From Pratylenchus scribneri (Eukaryota > Nematoda > Chromadorea > Rhabditida > Pratylenchidae): a stretch of DNA of 64,000 nt. How positions within the stretch are numbered: the first letter of the stretch is position 1; each line of letters begins with the position of its first letter. The notes beneath the pieces were generated by a model, which ran no database searches, was not told where the DNA came from, and saw only the letters and a list, made by a program, of their open reading frames with translations. Of this stretch, positions 1-10,959 are shown piece by piece. Position numbers and translations under genes: made by a program. The stretch covers positions 1,116,001 through 1,180,000 of the forward strand of contig JAQSEB010000054.1 of NCBI GenBank assembly GCA_030063045.1, written 5' to 3'.

Positions 1-3000
1 GCCGATAAATACACCATTGATTTGGGCGACACCGGCACAAAAGCTTGGGATGCATATGAGGTGGGGATTGGCTATTATTTAATGAGTTTTTGGCACTCTT
101 AAAATTTTTCTGAAAAAAAATATCGGAATTTTTTACATATTTTCCTTCTAATTATTGAATTGGAAATAAATGAATGATTCTCATAGGTGCAAGTGAGGGC
201 CGTCAATGGTAAAGGAGCATCCACGGTTATGCCTGAAGTGATTGCGGGCAGAACGGGAGAAGGCGATCCCGGTGTGGTGCCAACGAATTTCCGGTTGCGT
301 GAAGTGACATCCACATCGGCCGAATTTGAATGGGATCCAGTCGATCCGTATAGAGTGCAAGGCAATTTCACTGGCTACAAAGTGGGTTTCCTCATTTTTT
401 GGGGGCATTCCAGTATTGCCAATACAGTATTTTAGCTATTTGTTTGACCATAACTAAACAAAGAAATAATCAATTTAGGAAGGAGATATGCAATTTGAAA
501 GCCTTTTAAAAGTCTACAAAACGTGGCTTTTCTAATTCTTTGAAATGTTTTAAAATAAATATTACTTTAACACGAAAATCTTATAATTTATTATTCTCAA
601 AGACATATCTTTCTAAAAAATTAAATGCCAAATTGTAGAAGGGGTACTTTGGGCTCTCGAATGGCATATCACCTTCCAAAATTTACTACTTTCCTTTTGA
701 GATATATGTGAAAAAACTAGGTTCTACTGAATCATTCCTTTTTTAAAATTAATAAAATAATTAAAAATAGATCACATATTGGCACGATGAGAATGGACTT
801 TTGGAGGAGGAAGAAGAGGAGGAAAAACAGCAACAACAAATGGTGCGCGAAGCACGCCATAAACTTCGGCCAATGATGAAAAGGGCAAAACGAAATGCAG
901 ACAATGGTGGATTGGCAACAAGTGGAGGACAATTGGAAAGGAAATCAGTGATTTTTGGACCCGGTGTTAGTCGCGGAACGGTGACTGGGCTGAAACCGAA
1001 CTCCATGAACTATGCCGTGATCACAGTGCTAAATGGCCAAAATGAGGGGGCCCCATCCCAGGAAATATCATTCCGGACAAAGGAAGGAGGTAAATTATTG
1101 TATTATTTTTATAAAAATTTATAATTATTATTTTCTAAAGATAGTTTTTAATTTGCCAAAAAAAAGTTTACGAAAAAATAATAGATAAAGGCCAAAATAA
1201 TTATAATAATTTAAGGTTTATCCTACATTTACAAACCATATACCATTGAATAAAATTAGACAACACACATCGAATAGCATAAATTGTAAAATTGGTCATG
1301 ATTTGGTCATTAAATTGATTTACGTTTTCTGGTTCTAAACGAAGTAAAAATTGATTAAACCTCTGCCAAAACATAATCAAATTATGTCTCCTATCTAGAT
1401 CTCTCGATTGAATATAAAGTTTATAGGTTTTGGATACAGTTTTGAACTGTTTTAGAATTTTATTTATAATTTTCAATAAACTTTTCAACAAATTAAATAT
1501 TTTCTTCTTTTAAAGTGCCAACACCGGTCCGTGAATTCCGTGCCTATCCAATGAATAATCGGCATTCAACAGAGCAGGCAGTTGTGGTGTTAAAATGGCA
1601 TCCACCCAGGGAATTGAATGGTCGTTTGCTGAAATACACATTGGCCGAATGCAGATTGAAAGATGGACAAGGAGCAAATGATGCCGAAAATGAAGATGTA
1701 AGTGGCAAATTTGATTGATTATTTATTGATTTTTAATTTATTCCAATAGTTTTCCTTTTGCTCCGATCCACATGATATTAACAAAAGGCTAACGGAAATG
1801 CGTCTAATCCATTTGCATTTTGACACACAATATCGTTTCAAATTAGCCGCCCACACTTCAGCCGGGATGGGATTGCTGAATTCGGTGGACACTAGGACAT
1901 TGCCCGAGGCTTTGCATCTGAACGGTGAGTCTGCCAATCATTTCTCCGCAAATTTACGGTAGGGGGAATATTTCAGTATTTGGGCCATTCTTTTGTTCAT
2001 AGATCAGCGAGGCAATTACCAATCTTGGAAAGCGATATACCATTTTAAAGGTTTAAATGTCTACTAAAAAGTGGCTCTTTAAAATTTATGAAATTCATAC
2101 TTTAAAAGGCTTATTAAGATGCCTTTAAATGTAATAAAAATAACAGAAATTTTTGAAGGAAAAGTCATTTAATTTTTCAAATTATTTCATAAATTTCAAA
2201 AAAATTAGAAAAGCAACTTTATAGAGAACATTTAGGGCTTTTAAATGGCATATCGCCTTCCAAAATTGGTTGCCTCCTTGTTGAACTATAGGCCAAAATA
2301 AAGACTGAATCTATTCTTTTTGGTCCAAATCTTCCCTCTATTCGAAATTTTTTATAGCCAATTTCATTCATTTTCCTCTCATCCAATCCAAAATTCTATG
2401 CCCAAATTCCACATTTCCGCTTCCTTTCTTTTGGCCACATCCGTCTCTTCCATTCTTTTTATAAAAGCCAAAATAGGCAAAGAAAGCCGGCAAGGCCTAT
2501 TCATTCATTCATTGAGCAATGGCCGACGATGGCCACAGCTGGCACTAATTTGCCATTTGGATTCCATCTCACATTGGCTTCCTTTTTGTTTATCCATTCT
2601 TCAAAAAATACAAATTCATTTGTTTGGTCCATTTCATTAGAAAAAAAATTTTTTTTGCAATGATATTCATTATTGCTAATAATTCTATGTTCCATCTGTC
2701 ATTATTTTTAATAAATTGTCTGCCATAATATTCATTATTCACCTGGCCATTATTCCCAATAAATTGCCTATTTACCCTCCTTTTTCCCTTCACCTTCCTT
2801 TTCATCGATTAGGCCACATTTTGTGCAGCCTAATTTGGCGCATTAGAATTCAGAAAAACAATTTTTCTACTAATTCGATGCCATAATGGAGGGCCAATCT
2901 ATCGAATAGAATATTCCATTGGCCTAATAGTACAGCCTTATTAGTTAGCGAAAATATGGTTTCGAAAATAAAGATTGCAACATTTTTCGCATTTTTCGAT

Positions 3001-5426
3001 TTTTTAGCCATAACTTTTCTAATTTTAAACCAATCTATTATTTATTTTTTGTATATTCGAAAGATCTCATAAAGCTTTCAGTTTTTGCCATCAAATTCAG
3101 TGAAAATGCCAAATTTATTAAAATTAATACGAAAGCCTTGAAGCCTCAATACCCAAATGGAATATTTCTTCCACTTCATTTTACTCACAAATTCTACCCG
3201 AGGCTTAATAATAATATAATAGAATTGTGGGGGACACAGCTGGGGGCTTAACCCCTCTTCCTTTGTCCCCATCCACATATTTACATTCACTTCGCACTTC
3301 TTCACTTCATTCATCCCATTTCTTGCCTTTCGGCGACATTGGTGTCAGGCCATTGTACTCGTCACCCTTTTTAAAATGACCATTCTATACATATAATCAA
3401 ATGGCAAACAAAACTTGGCCAATTCAATTATTCCCTCAAATATTCGCAATTTTCACATAACAATTGCTCCAATTGAATAGCAACATTATTAGTGACATTT
3501 ATTGAATAAAATCCATCATAAATTCCCCCCAAAAATCCATAATCCATCGAATAAAATATTCACGGGAACAGGTGTTTAAAACCACCATTTTCCCTCCATC
3601 ATTCTTTTACAAATCCCTCCGATTTCGCCCTATTTTCTTTCTTTCAATTCCTTTCGTGCCTCTTCAATTCCCATTCAAGCCTTTTAAATCTCTTCAAATA
3701 TATTTGAATAATATACTCCAATTTGTCGTTAACCTCATTTGTCTTTTCCGTTTATAATATCAATTATTGAACCAATTTTGATGATTTTAGTATAAAATTA
3801 AAAAACAGACTATTCGCTATCTATATATATTCGTTTTATTTAAATTGATTCAAAATTGAAAAATTTGTTCGCTAAAAATCATTTAAAATGATTTTAATAA
3901 GGAATTAAAAATTATTATAACGCTTTCGGGCACAATTTCAATCAATTATGAACCAATTTACATAAAATTAATATATGTAATTTAATAGCCATTAGTCTGC
4001 TATTTTCTTTAATAAGTTAATTAAAAACACCAAAATTTGAATTTAGTCATTTAATGATATATTTGAATGTCGACAAGTTGTGCTAACCCAATATATTTAA
4101 TATGTCCATATTTAATTTCGGCATAATTTTGAAGCTAGAAATGTTCTTGATTACTATTAAAATTCCTATATTTCTCCACCTAATTTATTATTCCATCAAT
4201 GGAATTGTTGCAGTTGAACCACGGCAACCTTCATTGTACAAAGAGGGAATTGGCGATGACCATTTCAACATTTCCTTTGTGCCCGGCCGATACGATGACA
4301 GGGTTGAGGCGCCCGTTGGCAATTCGTTTTATGTGAAATATCGTGAAACGGATTCGGACAGTGAATGGCAAACAAAAGAGCCACCAGCCGACGATTCAAC
4401 TTTGCAAGTGACGGTGGATGGCCTCACCCCGGGGACAAAATACGATGTGATGACTGTTTCACTGCAAAGGGATGAGGCCGGCAATATTGTTGGCCAAACT
4501 GAATCGAGGGTACATCACATCACCACAACTGGAATTTGTACGTTTTTCATTTTATTAATTGGTCGAAAAGGAGTAAATAATGCCAAAATAATTATAGTGG
4601 TTTAAGGGTTTAATGGTTTGTCCCCACAAATAATTAATCATAGCTGGCTGCTGGTCAAGACACATTGAATGCTATATAATTTGGTCATGGGTTGGTCAAA
4701 ATCAAATGGTTTAAACCAATTTTTTTTGGTTTTAAAATAAGTTCGAATTGGTTAAACCTAGCAGTAAGCCAAAACATAATCAAATGAGGTGTCTCTAGTA
4801 TCAATTGAATGAATATAAGTAATACTTAATAGGTTTGGGATAAACTTTTTAACCGTTACAATCTTTCGACATTTTCAATGTTTTTTCGATAAATTAAATT
4901 AGCTATTTTAATTCAGCCCCACGCCGTGCCACCCTCTATTGGCTAATCATAATTCTGCTCATTCTTTTGCTGCTAATTTTGTTCATTTGCATTGCTTGTT
5001 GCCTAATTTATCAAAGGGGACGCAAATATCCGGTGGCCGAAAAAGAAAGACTGCATGGCCGAGAGCCGATGTTGCCCAAAGACAGACAATTCGAGGAATT
5101 TGGCAAAGCGTAAGAAAATGGGAAAGGGAGAAAATTAATATTAAATTGATTCAGTCCGGATGATGAGAAACGATCACTTTCTGGCCATATTTGGGGCGGT
5201 GGCGAATCCGAATCCGACTCTTTGGTGGCCGATGTTGACGATAACCGAGGCTACAATGAGGATGGATCGTTCGTTAGTGAGTTTATTTTACCCGAAATTT
5301 TTGTATTTTTAAAATCAATTTCCAGACCAATATGGCACCAGCAGCAAAGCGGGGCTAGCCCATTCAGGCAGTGGGCCGGAAGGCGGTTCAAGACCATTGG
5401 CCACCGAATCCACGCCAAGGCGATGA
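1..5426 (+). CDS. sax-7: L1CAM/neuroglian-family adhesion protein, 3' part (SAX-7-like)
   Basis: Partial: the 5' end lies before the window. Exons read: 1-60, 187-381, 771-1089, 1516-1697, 1750-1924, 4214-4537, 4917-5109, 5155-5276, 5326-5426, giving 556 residues in one frame. They encode fibronectin III domains (one with an unusual Glu/Gln-rich insert near 800-850), then a transmembrane helix (IIILLILLLLILFICIACC, exon 4917) and a cytoplasmic tail. The tail holds two L1-family signatures: the juxtamembrane block YPVAEKERLHGREPMLPKD and an ankyrin-binding motif, NEDGSFVNQYG, the counterpart of FIGQY. The Tyr is kept and Ile-Gly is replaced by Val-Asn. This motif is split by the last intron. 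The family works at the cell surface in axon and epithelial adhesion and binds ankyrin. The protein ends TPRR, so no hydrophobic PDZ-type terminus is visible. SAX-7 is preferred over LAD-2 because, as I recall, LAD-2 lacks the ankyrin site. Confidence 0.9.
432..737. mobile_element. Family A MITE, copy 1
   Basis: Copy in the sax-7 intron 382-770, filling about 80 percent of it. Family A reads inward from both ends: 'CATAACTCAACAAGGAAG' then 'GGAAGGCAATATACCATTTG' on the left, and the reverse of these on the right, with outer ends near GATTCAGTAC or GATTGAGTAC. No coding capacity is visible. Ends are approximate. Confidence 0.75.
1185..1505. mobile_element. Family B MITE, copy 1, making up most of a sax-7 intron
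   Basis: Lies in intron 1090-1515. Family B begins near AAAATAATTATAATGGTTTA and ends near CAAATTAAATATTT. In between it carries 'ACCATATACC', 'GCATCGAATGGTATATAAT' and 'AACATAATCAAAT' type blocks that recur at 4570, 12945, 26897 and (reversed) 31430. The 3' end of the element lies only about 10 bases before the splice acceptor. Confidence 0.75.
1971..2311. mobile_element. Family A MITE, copy 2
   Basis: In the long sax-7 intron 1925-4213. Left arm 'AGATCAGCGAGGCAATTACC', right arm 'GGCATATCGCCTTCCAAAAT', with ends related to ATTCAGTA. Confidence 0.75.
2312..3761. other. Remainder of the long sax-7 intron
   Basis: About 1.4 kb of AT-rich intron between two elements. Short open frames occur but show no domain, no plausible splice partners and no codon bias like the neighbouring exons. 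I see no gene here. Confidence 0.55.
3762..4075. mobile_element. Family C MITE, copy 1
   Basis: At the 3' end of the long sax-7 intron. Family C is recognised by 'TTGAACCAATTTTGATGATT' near one end and its inverse near the other, with 'ACAGACTATTCGCTATC' type text inside. Recurs near 21835, 34260, 36150, 40080 and 46215. Confidence 0.65.
4570..4908. mobile_element. Family B MITE, copy 2, making up most of a sax-7 intron
   Basis: Fills nearly the whole of intron 4538-4916. Only about 30 bases separate the donor from the element and about 10 separate the element from the acceptor before the transmembrane exon. Same orientation as copy 1. Confidence 0.75.
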
Positions 5427-6580
5427 CTCAAATGAATTTGAAAGGATTCACTCAAAATTGATAAAATTGATCCTCTCACTCATTTCTCTCCCTTCATTTA
5501 ATACGGGCTTTCTTCCTCTTTTTTTTACCCAAATTCTTCAATTGCCTAATCAAAATTCCGAAATAAGACGATTGAGTACTGCTTGAGAAACTGCTTCGCT
5601 TTTTGGCTCATAACTCAACGAGGTAATAGCCAATTTTGGAAAGTTTTATACCAATCAAAAGGCCTGACTTTCCTCTATAAAATGGCTTTATTAATTTTTA
5701 AATAAATTAAAGTATTTTTAAGAAAAGAAGCTTTCCCCAAAAACATGAGTTGATCCCACATCCCATTCTTCGATTTTTAATTTATTTTTTTTATACTTTA
5801 AAATATTAATTAATTTTTAAGTTATTTTATAGAGGAAAATCATTCCTTTTAAATGGTATAAAGATTTCCTATATTGGCTATTGTCCTTCCATATTTATTG
5901 GCCAAAATATACAAGTACTCAATCGTCGGTTAATAATCCTCATAATTAATCTTTTTTCTTCCATGGCATCGAAGAATCCTCTCCTCAAATACTCCTTCAT
6001 TTTCCTATAATACTGCCTAATCCCTTTTTTGGCCATCCATTAAATACTTTTTTAAGCTTAACAAAATATTCAATTGTGAATTTTTTGCTCAAAAAGTTGT
6101 CCCGGGAATTTAAAATTACAATAGCAAAGAAAATGAATTCCCGGGGTACTAAAGCAATCCAAAAAAATGTCGCGCACTTCCAAATTTCTCCTCCCTTCCA
6201 TCCATTCCGTTCATTTATTATTATGCCGTCCTCCCCACATTTTACTCATTTATTAATATTTTTTGAATATTAAATTTCCCACTCAAACCAAAATCATTCA
6301 TTTAAATCTCATTTTTCTGTTTTTTGAGAATTTTTAATAAATAATAAAAATATGCCAATATTTTAATCAAAATGGAGTAAATATTCTGGCTTATCAAGAA
6401 TGGTAAATTCTCGATTTCTAAAAGTGTCATGCCATCAAATTGGTCACCCAACATTTTTTCATAATGTGGAAAATGTGAAAAACAAAAACCCAATTATTGG
6501 GGGATTATCCCTCATCCCTTCAACCCATTATTTTCCCTGCCATTCGCAATTCCTCCTTTATTTTGACAAAATCTTATGAA
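5427..6580. other. Intergenic region after sax-7
   Basis: Holds one family A copy (listed separately) and AT-rich sequence. Short open frames at 6076-6273 and 6302-6493 show no recognisable features. Confidence 0.5.
5567..5931. mobile_element. Family A MITE, copy 3
   Basis: The clearest termini of the family: CGATTGAGTACT at the left and AGTACTCAATCG at the right are perfect 12-base inverted repeats. Lies 140 bases downstream of the sax-7 stop, outside any intron. Confidence 0.85.
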
Positions 6581-7455
6581 ATGAAGGGCATCGAAAAAAT
6601 TATTTTATTTATTTGTATTTTTGCTTTTATTGGCTCCAAAAATGGAGTGAACGCATTCAGCATGATGGCCCATGTAAATTTGAAAGAATTTTTATTCTTG
6701 ACGAAGATTTTAAGACTGTAAAAATGGTTACCACAACATCTGCGGCACCCACAACATTGTCATCCACAACAATCCAACAGAAAACACAAACCACCCAATC
6801 GTCAATTATGCCCACAAATTCATCTGTTTCCGGCAATAATTCAACAATTTTATGTGAGTATGTCCAAAATATTGGGTCCAAGTTCACCGCTTTATATCTC
6901 TTGAAGCAGTAAATAGTTTTCTATGATTTTTGGGTCATATTGAAGAGCAAAATTTTGGTTATTCAAAGAAATATTGAATGAATGAATTGGTTAATCCTTT
7001 GAAGAAATATAAACGAGAATAAAATTGACATCATTTTCAATGTTTGCCCGCCTTTTTGGCAATAATTCTGTGAATTTTAAGCCATTCAAATTATTTTCAA
7101 CATCGTTCAATAGATCTCGTCCATCACTTTAATTTAACAGAAAATTTGATGAAAATCTTTCAGTTATTGAAGCAATATAAAGCCTCGAACCTAGTTGAAC
7201 TGCTCCAATCATATTGCCTTTTACTCTATTGTAAAACTTTTTAAAAATTTAGATTCTACCCCATCTGCTGTAATGAACGATACTTCAATTGTCATCCAAC
7301 AAAATGTCACCAATCAAAATGCCTCGAATAGCACACAAAAATCATCACATTGGGATGATGATTCAAAGTCTTCTGAATCCGTTGAATTCCTTGAAACGGT
7401 GAATGGTGACAAATTGGTCAAAGGAGAAAAGGTGAAAATGCGGGAGGGAAAATGA
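6581..7455 (+). CDS. Small secreted Ser/Thr-rich protein, unknown function
   Basis: Exons 6581-6673, 6715-6853 and 7253-7455 join in frame to 144 residues. Residues 1 to about 24 form a signal peptide (hydrophobic core IILFICIFAFIG, cleavage likely after GVNA). The rest is mucin-like: Thr/Ser/Gln-rich with many possible N-glycosylation sites (NSS, NNST, NVT, NAS, NST), then an acidic DDDSKSSESVEF segment and a Lys-rich end. No cysteines and no known domain. A donor-like GTGAAA at about 7434 means the last exon could end earlier. A surface coat or a secreted effector-like protein would fit, but the sequence does not decide. Confidence 0.5.
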
Positions 7456-8074
7456 ATTATTCAATATGTTATCAAAAAAAAGGTCATTGAAGTCAAAACA
7501 CCTTATAACACGCATTTGGGCGACGATGACGCAGAAGCAACAGAATGAGAGCCAAAATCACGCAAAAAAAAGTCGCATTCTTTAAATTCCTCTTCACATT
7601 TGTTTATCCCCCACATTTATGTATTATTTCCATTTTTAAACAAAGCCAAAAGTCTTCTTTTTGAGGAGAGACAAGTTCAAGTCAACTTTTGAAGAAAGAA
7701 AAAATGAACAAATGTGTTTTTTTGCCGGTGAATAATGGCACAGTTGTTTCGAAGAAATAGGAATTTTTGGCCTTGGAAACGGACCAAACAATTTACTGGA
7801 AAAATAGGGGAAGCGAAGGAATTAGCTTTGTTAAACATAGAATATTTGAAGATGACGATGGTTTGAGGGGAGAATGAGGACACGAAAATGTGGGATGGTG
7901 GCAGTAAATTTAGAATGAATGCAAAGAGGAAGATGTTTGGCATTTTTGGGAATAAAAAGTGAGAGGATGATGGCCTTTGGACACATTTTTCCGGTCAACT
8001 GTGAAAGATCATCGGAATTCCAACTGAAATATACCAATTTTTTAATTCATTATTCCCATTTTCGATAAAAAAAA

Positions 8075-8494
8075 ATGTTGGTGAAAATTTTGAATATTTT
8101 CTTTCCAATTTACTTCATTTTCCTTTTGGCCAATTTCTTCCCAACACCGTTGCTGGCAAATGCCATAGGCCAACAACAATCCAATCCAATGAATGGTCCA
8201 AATATTCCAAAGGCACTTTATTCCAGCAGTTTCAACCGAGAGTCATCATATGGTAATAATAAAATTAATTTAAATTTATCTAATTGTCCTCAAATTATCA
8301 GGCGGCGATGAATTCTATCCATTCTATGGGAACAATGCAATGTTCGGTGATGATAATTTGTGGAGCACTGCACTGAGTCGGCATTTACGTTTTCATATGC
8401 GAAGTTAGTTTATTAATTTATGGAAAATATAATTTGAATTAAATAATTTGTAGCTCCGATTGGACGCCGAGCGGCTACGAACATTTATAATTGA
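8075..8494 (+). CDS. Small secreted protein, candidate neuropeptide precursor
   Basis: Exons 8075-8252, 8302-8403 and 8454-8494 join to 106 residues. A strong signal peptide covers residues 1 to about 28 (FFPIYFIFLLANFFPTPLLA, then NA). The mature part is short, cysteine-free, and contains WSTALSRHLRFHMRTPIGRR. PIGRR is a possible Gly amidation donor followed by a dibasic cleavage site, as in amidated neuropeptides. I do not recognise the peptide family. Only one such site is present and the upstream boundary of a mature peptide is unclear, so a non-neuropeptide secreted protein remains possible. Confidence 0.55.
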
Positions 8495-9409
8495 TGAGTG
8501 ATGACATTTTTTTATGGAGAAAAACTAAAATAATCTTTTATAAATGTCCCACTTCATTTTATTTTTGTTTGGTTGAATAAATTTTAAAAAATCTGTATAA
8601 TTTTTTGGTAGACTGATTGTTGCCAATGTTCATTTTCTTTCCAAAGCAATACAATGCAATTTCCTGCAACTTTTTTGTTCCAATTCAAATCAACTACTGA
8701 TGAGGCTACTGTTTACCGTATATCCCCATCCCTACACTCCATTCATTAAGCAACTTTTTTGCCTCTAGCAGAAATCATTCAATTTCATTTTATTCACTTT
8801 TCTCATTTGATTTGATACGCAATGGTCGATTCTCGATTTAAATATAGAAATTTTAAAAATATCAACTGTATGAAAATTATCCCAACTACTAAATGGACCA
8901 AGCAATACTTACTTAAATTTAACTTTCCAATCATATATCATTAGAGAGCGGATTTATATGCAACAAATAGTGCCAAAATATGCAAAATTTTGATCAAAAA
9001 ACCATTAAAATATGCAATTTTTAGATTTTTATTGCTATTTTAAAGTACAATTTTTGCCAAAAAAGTGCCAAAATATGCATTTGCATATAAATATAGCAAC
9101 TTCATAAAAATCCGTTCTCTATATCATATTATATTAATTATTAATCGTCCGTAATCCGCATTGTAATTGTAATTAATTAATTGAAATTTTTGTAATTTTA
9201 ATGAGCCAATCGATATCTATTTGAATTTGCGAAATTTTGTAAAAGAATTTGACAAAATGTCCAAAAAAATTTTATTTTGCTTTTGAGTTTTGACTTAGAG
9301 TTTGAGTTTGAGTGAGTTTTGAGCTTATGTTAGCTTCGGCCGGGGAAGCCGCAAGCCCTTCATCAATTTCATCATTTCTCATTTATATTTGTTGATGAAG
9401 TAATCAAAG
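8495..9409. other. Intergenic region before NDUFAF3
   Basis: AT-rich, with one small inverted-repeat element (8943-9120). No further gene seen. Confidence 0.5.
8943..9120. mobile_element. 178-base MITE with AGAGA-type termini
   Basis: Left end AGAGAGCGGATTTATA and right end TAAAAATCCGTTCTCT are inverted repeats. The body holds several ATATGCA repeats. The flanks ATATCATT and ATATCATA match in 7 of 8 positions, consistent with an 8-base target duplication of the hAT type. Single copy in this window. Confidence 0.65.
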
Positions 9410-10787
9410 ATGTTTTTATCGCATCGTCCTTCAACAAAATTATTGCGCCATTCTTGGCTGAAGCATTTAATTTTTCACCGGAACTTAAAAATAGAAGTCG
9501 TTGATGATTTAGCAATTACAGCGGATGATAAGTAAGTTAAAAACAATAAATTAATGTAATTAATTTGTCAATCTTCAGTTTTCATTATTTGCCAACCAAC
9601 AAAAGTGATATTGGGCATGGAGCGCGGGTGACATTATTGTCCAAAGATATGCAAAAAGAAAATTTGGTAAATTAGAAAGTAAAAAATGAATTTTATTTAA
9701 TTGAAATATTTCAAAGATGGCAGTTTATTCAGTCAATGAGGTTGGCTTCCGGTTGGTGGATTCCTCCTATTTATATGGCCCAATTGCTTTATTCCCCAAA
9801 ACTGCTCTCTCATGGCGAGTTCTTTCACCCGAAGAAATTACGCCCGAATCTCTTGAACTATTTTTTCTACTTCAACCAAAGGTTTTCTTTACATTATTTT
9901 ATTAATTTACTAAATTTTAAGTTGGATGTTTTGTTGGTGGGTGCTGGGGAGAAGGAAAATGTTGATATGGTGAGGAAGGCGGTCGCCCCAACCATCGCCA
10001 AACATCGAATTGGATATGAAATAATGGACACAGTAAAGTAAAAAATGTTAAATCAATCGGTGATATTTAATTTTTGGATAGGAAAATGCGGCGGCACTTT
10101 TCAATTTCCTGAACAATGAACATCGGTTTGAAAGTCTTTTTAAACCGAATATTTGAATATTTAGATATGTTGGTGCAGCTTTATTCCCACCAAGGGAAAT
10201 CAATGTGAGAGGCGATGAATTTGCGGATGTTCTTCGACAATTTCAGTAAATTTATTTTAATTATTTTCATTAAATTAATAAATTTTTAGTGAATGTGAAC
10301 TTTGGGATAATGAGACACGGTCGTTGAATATTGTTTCGCTGATTGATTCATTGGCCGCCGGTGACCGGGACGATTCGGATGTTCGAAGTGCTTGCTACCG
10401 AATTTGGGGAATTCGAAGTGAAAAAGCCGAAGTTTAATTTTTGGATTTAAATTAAATTTAAAATGGACGAATTTTGCAGGAAATGATCGAAAAAATGATA
10501 AATTTGAGGGAAGCAAATGAGGAAAGACGAACAGAACGGTTGCAGGAAAAAATGAAGGTTTTTTTTGAATAGAAAAATTATTCAAAATTAATCCCAAATT
10601 TTAAAGAGAGACAAAAAGGAAAGATATTTGGAAAATGAGAAAAGAGCACAAAAAGAAATTGCCGAACGGGAACAAAGGTAAAAAGGAGAATTGTGATTTA
10701 TGAATATTTTATTATTTAAGTTCAATTCCACGAATTAAAGCAAAGGAAAATGGCAACGAAAAAGAGGAAAAGAAGGAAGAAACTTGA
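9410..10787 (+). CDS. nuaf-3: Mitochondrial complex I assembly factor 3 homologue with long C-terminal extension
   Basis: Ten exons: 9410-9531, 9579-9666, 9717-9881, 9922-10032, 10082-10125, 10165-10245, 10290-10431, 10480-10557, 10607-10677, 10721-10787; 322 residues in frame. The N-terminus is basic and Arg/Leu/Ser-rich (MFLSHRPSTKLLRHSW), a mitochondrial presequence type. Residues about 70-180 match the NDUFAF3/Mth938 fold: SYLYGPIALFPKTALSWRV, then DVLLVGAG. NDUFAF3 helps assemble the membrane-proximal arm of complex I with NDUFAF4. Human NDUFAF3 is about 184 residues. Here about 120 more follow, ending in a highly charged predicted coiled coil. The final exon has an alternative acceptor near 10740 that would change the last residues. 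TFIIB starts 172 bases downstream on the same strand. Confidence 0.8.
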
Positions 10788-10921
10788 ATATTATTTGAAT
10801 TATATTTTTATGAATAAATTTTTATTGATTTGTTTGATTGAATTTTTGCATATTTTCGTTTTTATTCAATTCAATATTTATTATATTCATTCAATTTAAA
10901 ATACGAAATTTTAATTATTAA

Positions 10922-10934
10922 TTAATATTTTCAG
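10922..10934 (+). promoter_or_regulatory. Possible trans-splice acceptor before TFIIB
   Basis: TTTTCAG lies 26 bases before the TFIIB ATG and shortly after the preceding gene's end. This is the form and place expected of a spliced-leader acceptor in a nematode operon. No transcript evidence. Confidence 0.4.
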
Positions 10935-10959
10935 CAGTAAATATAAATATTGGATTAAA

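Noticed and set aside
801..1124. An open frame with a Glu/Gln-rich start that could be a separate small gene
   Set aside because: It is the middle of the sax-7 exon 771-1089; the upstream ITYWHDENG continues the preceding FN3 strand GYK.
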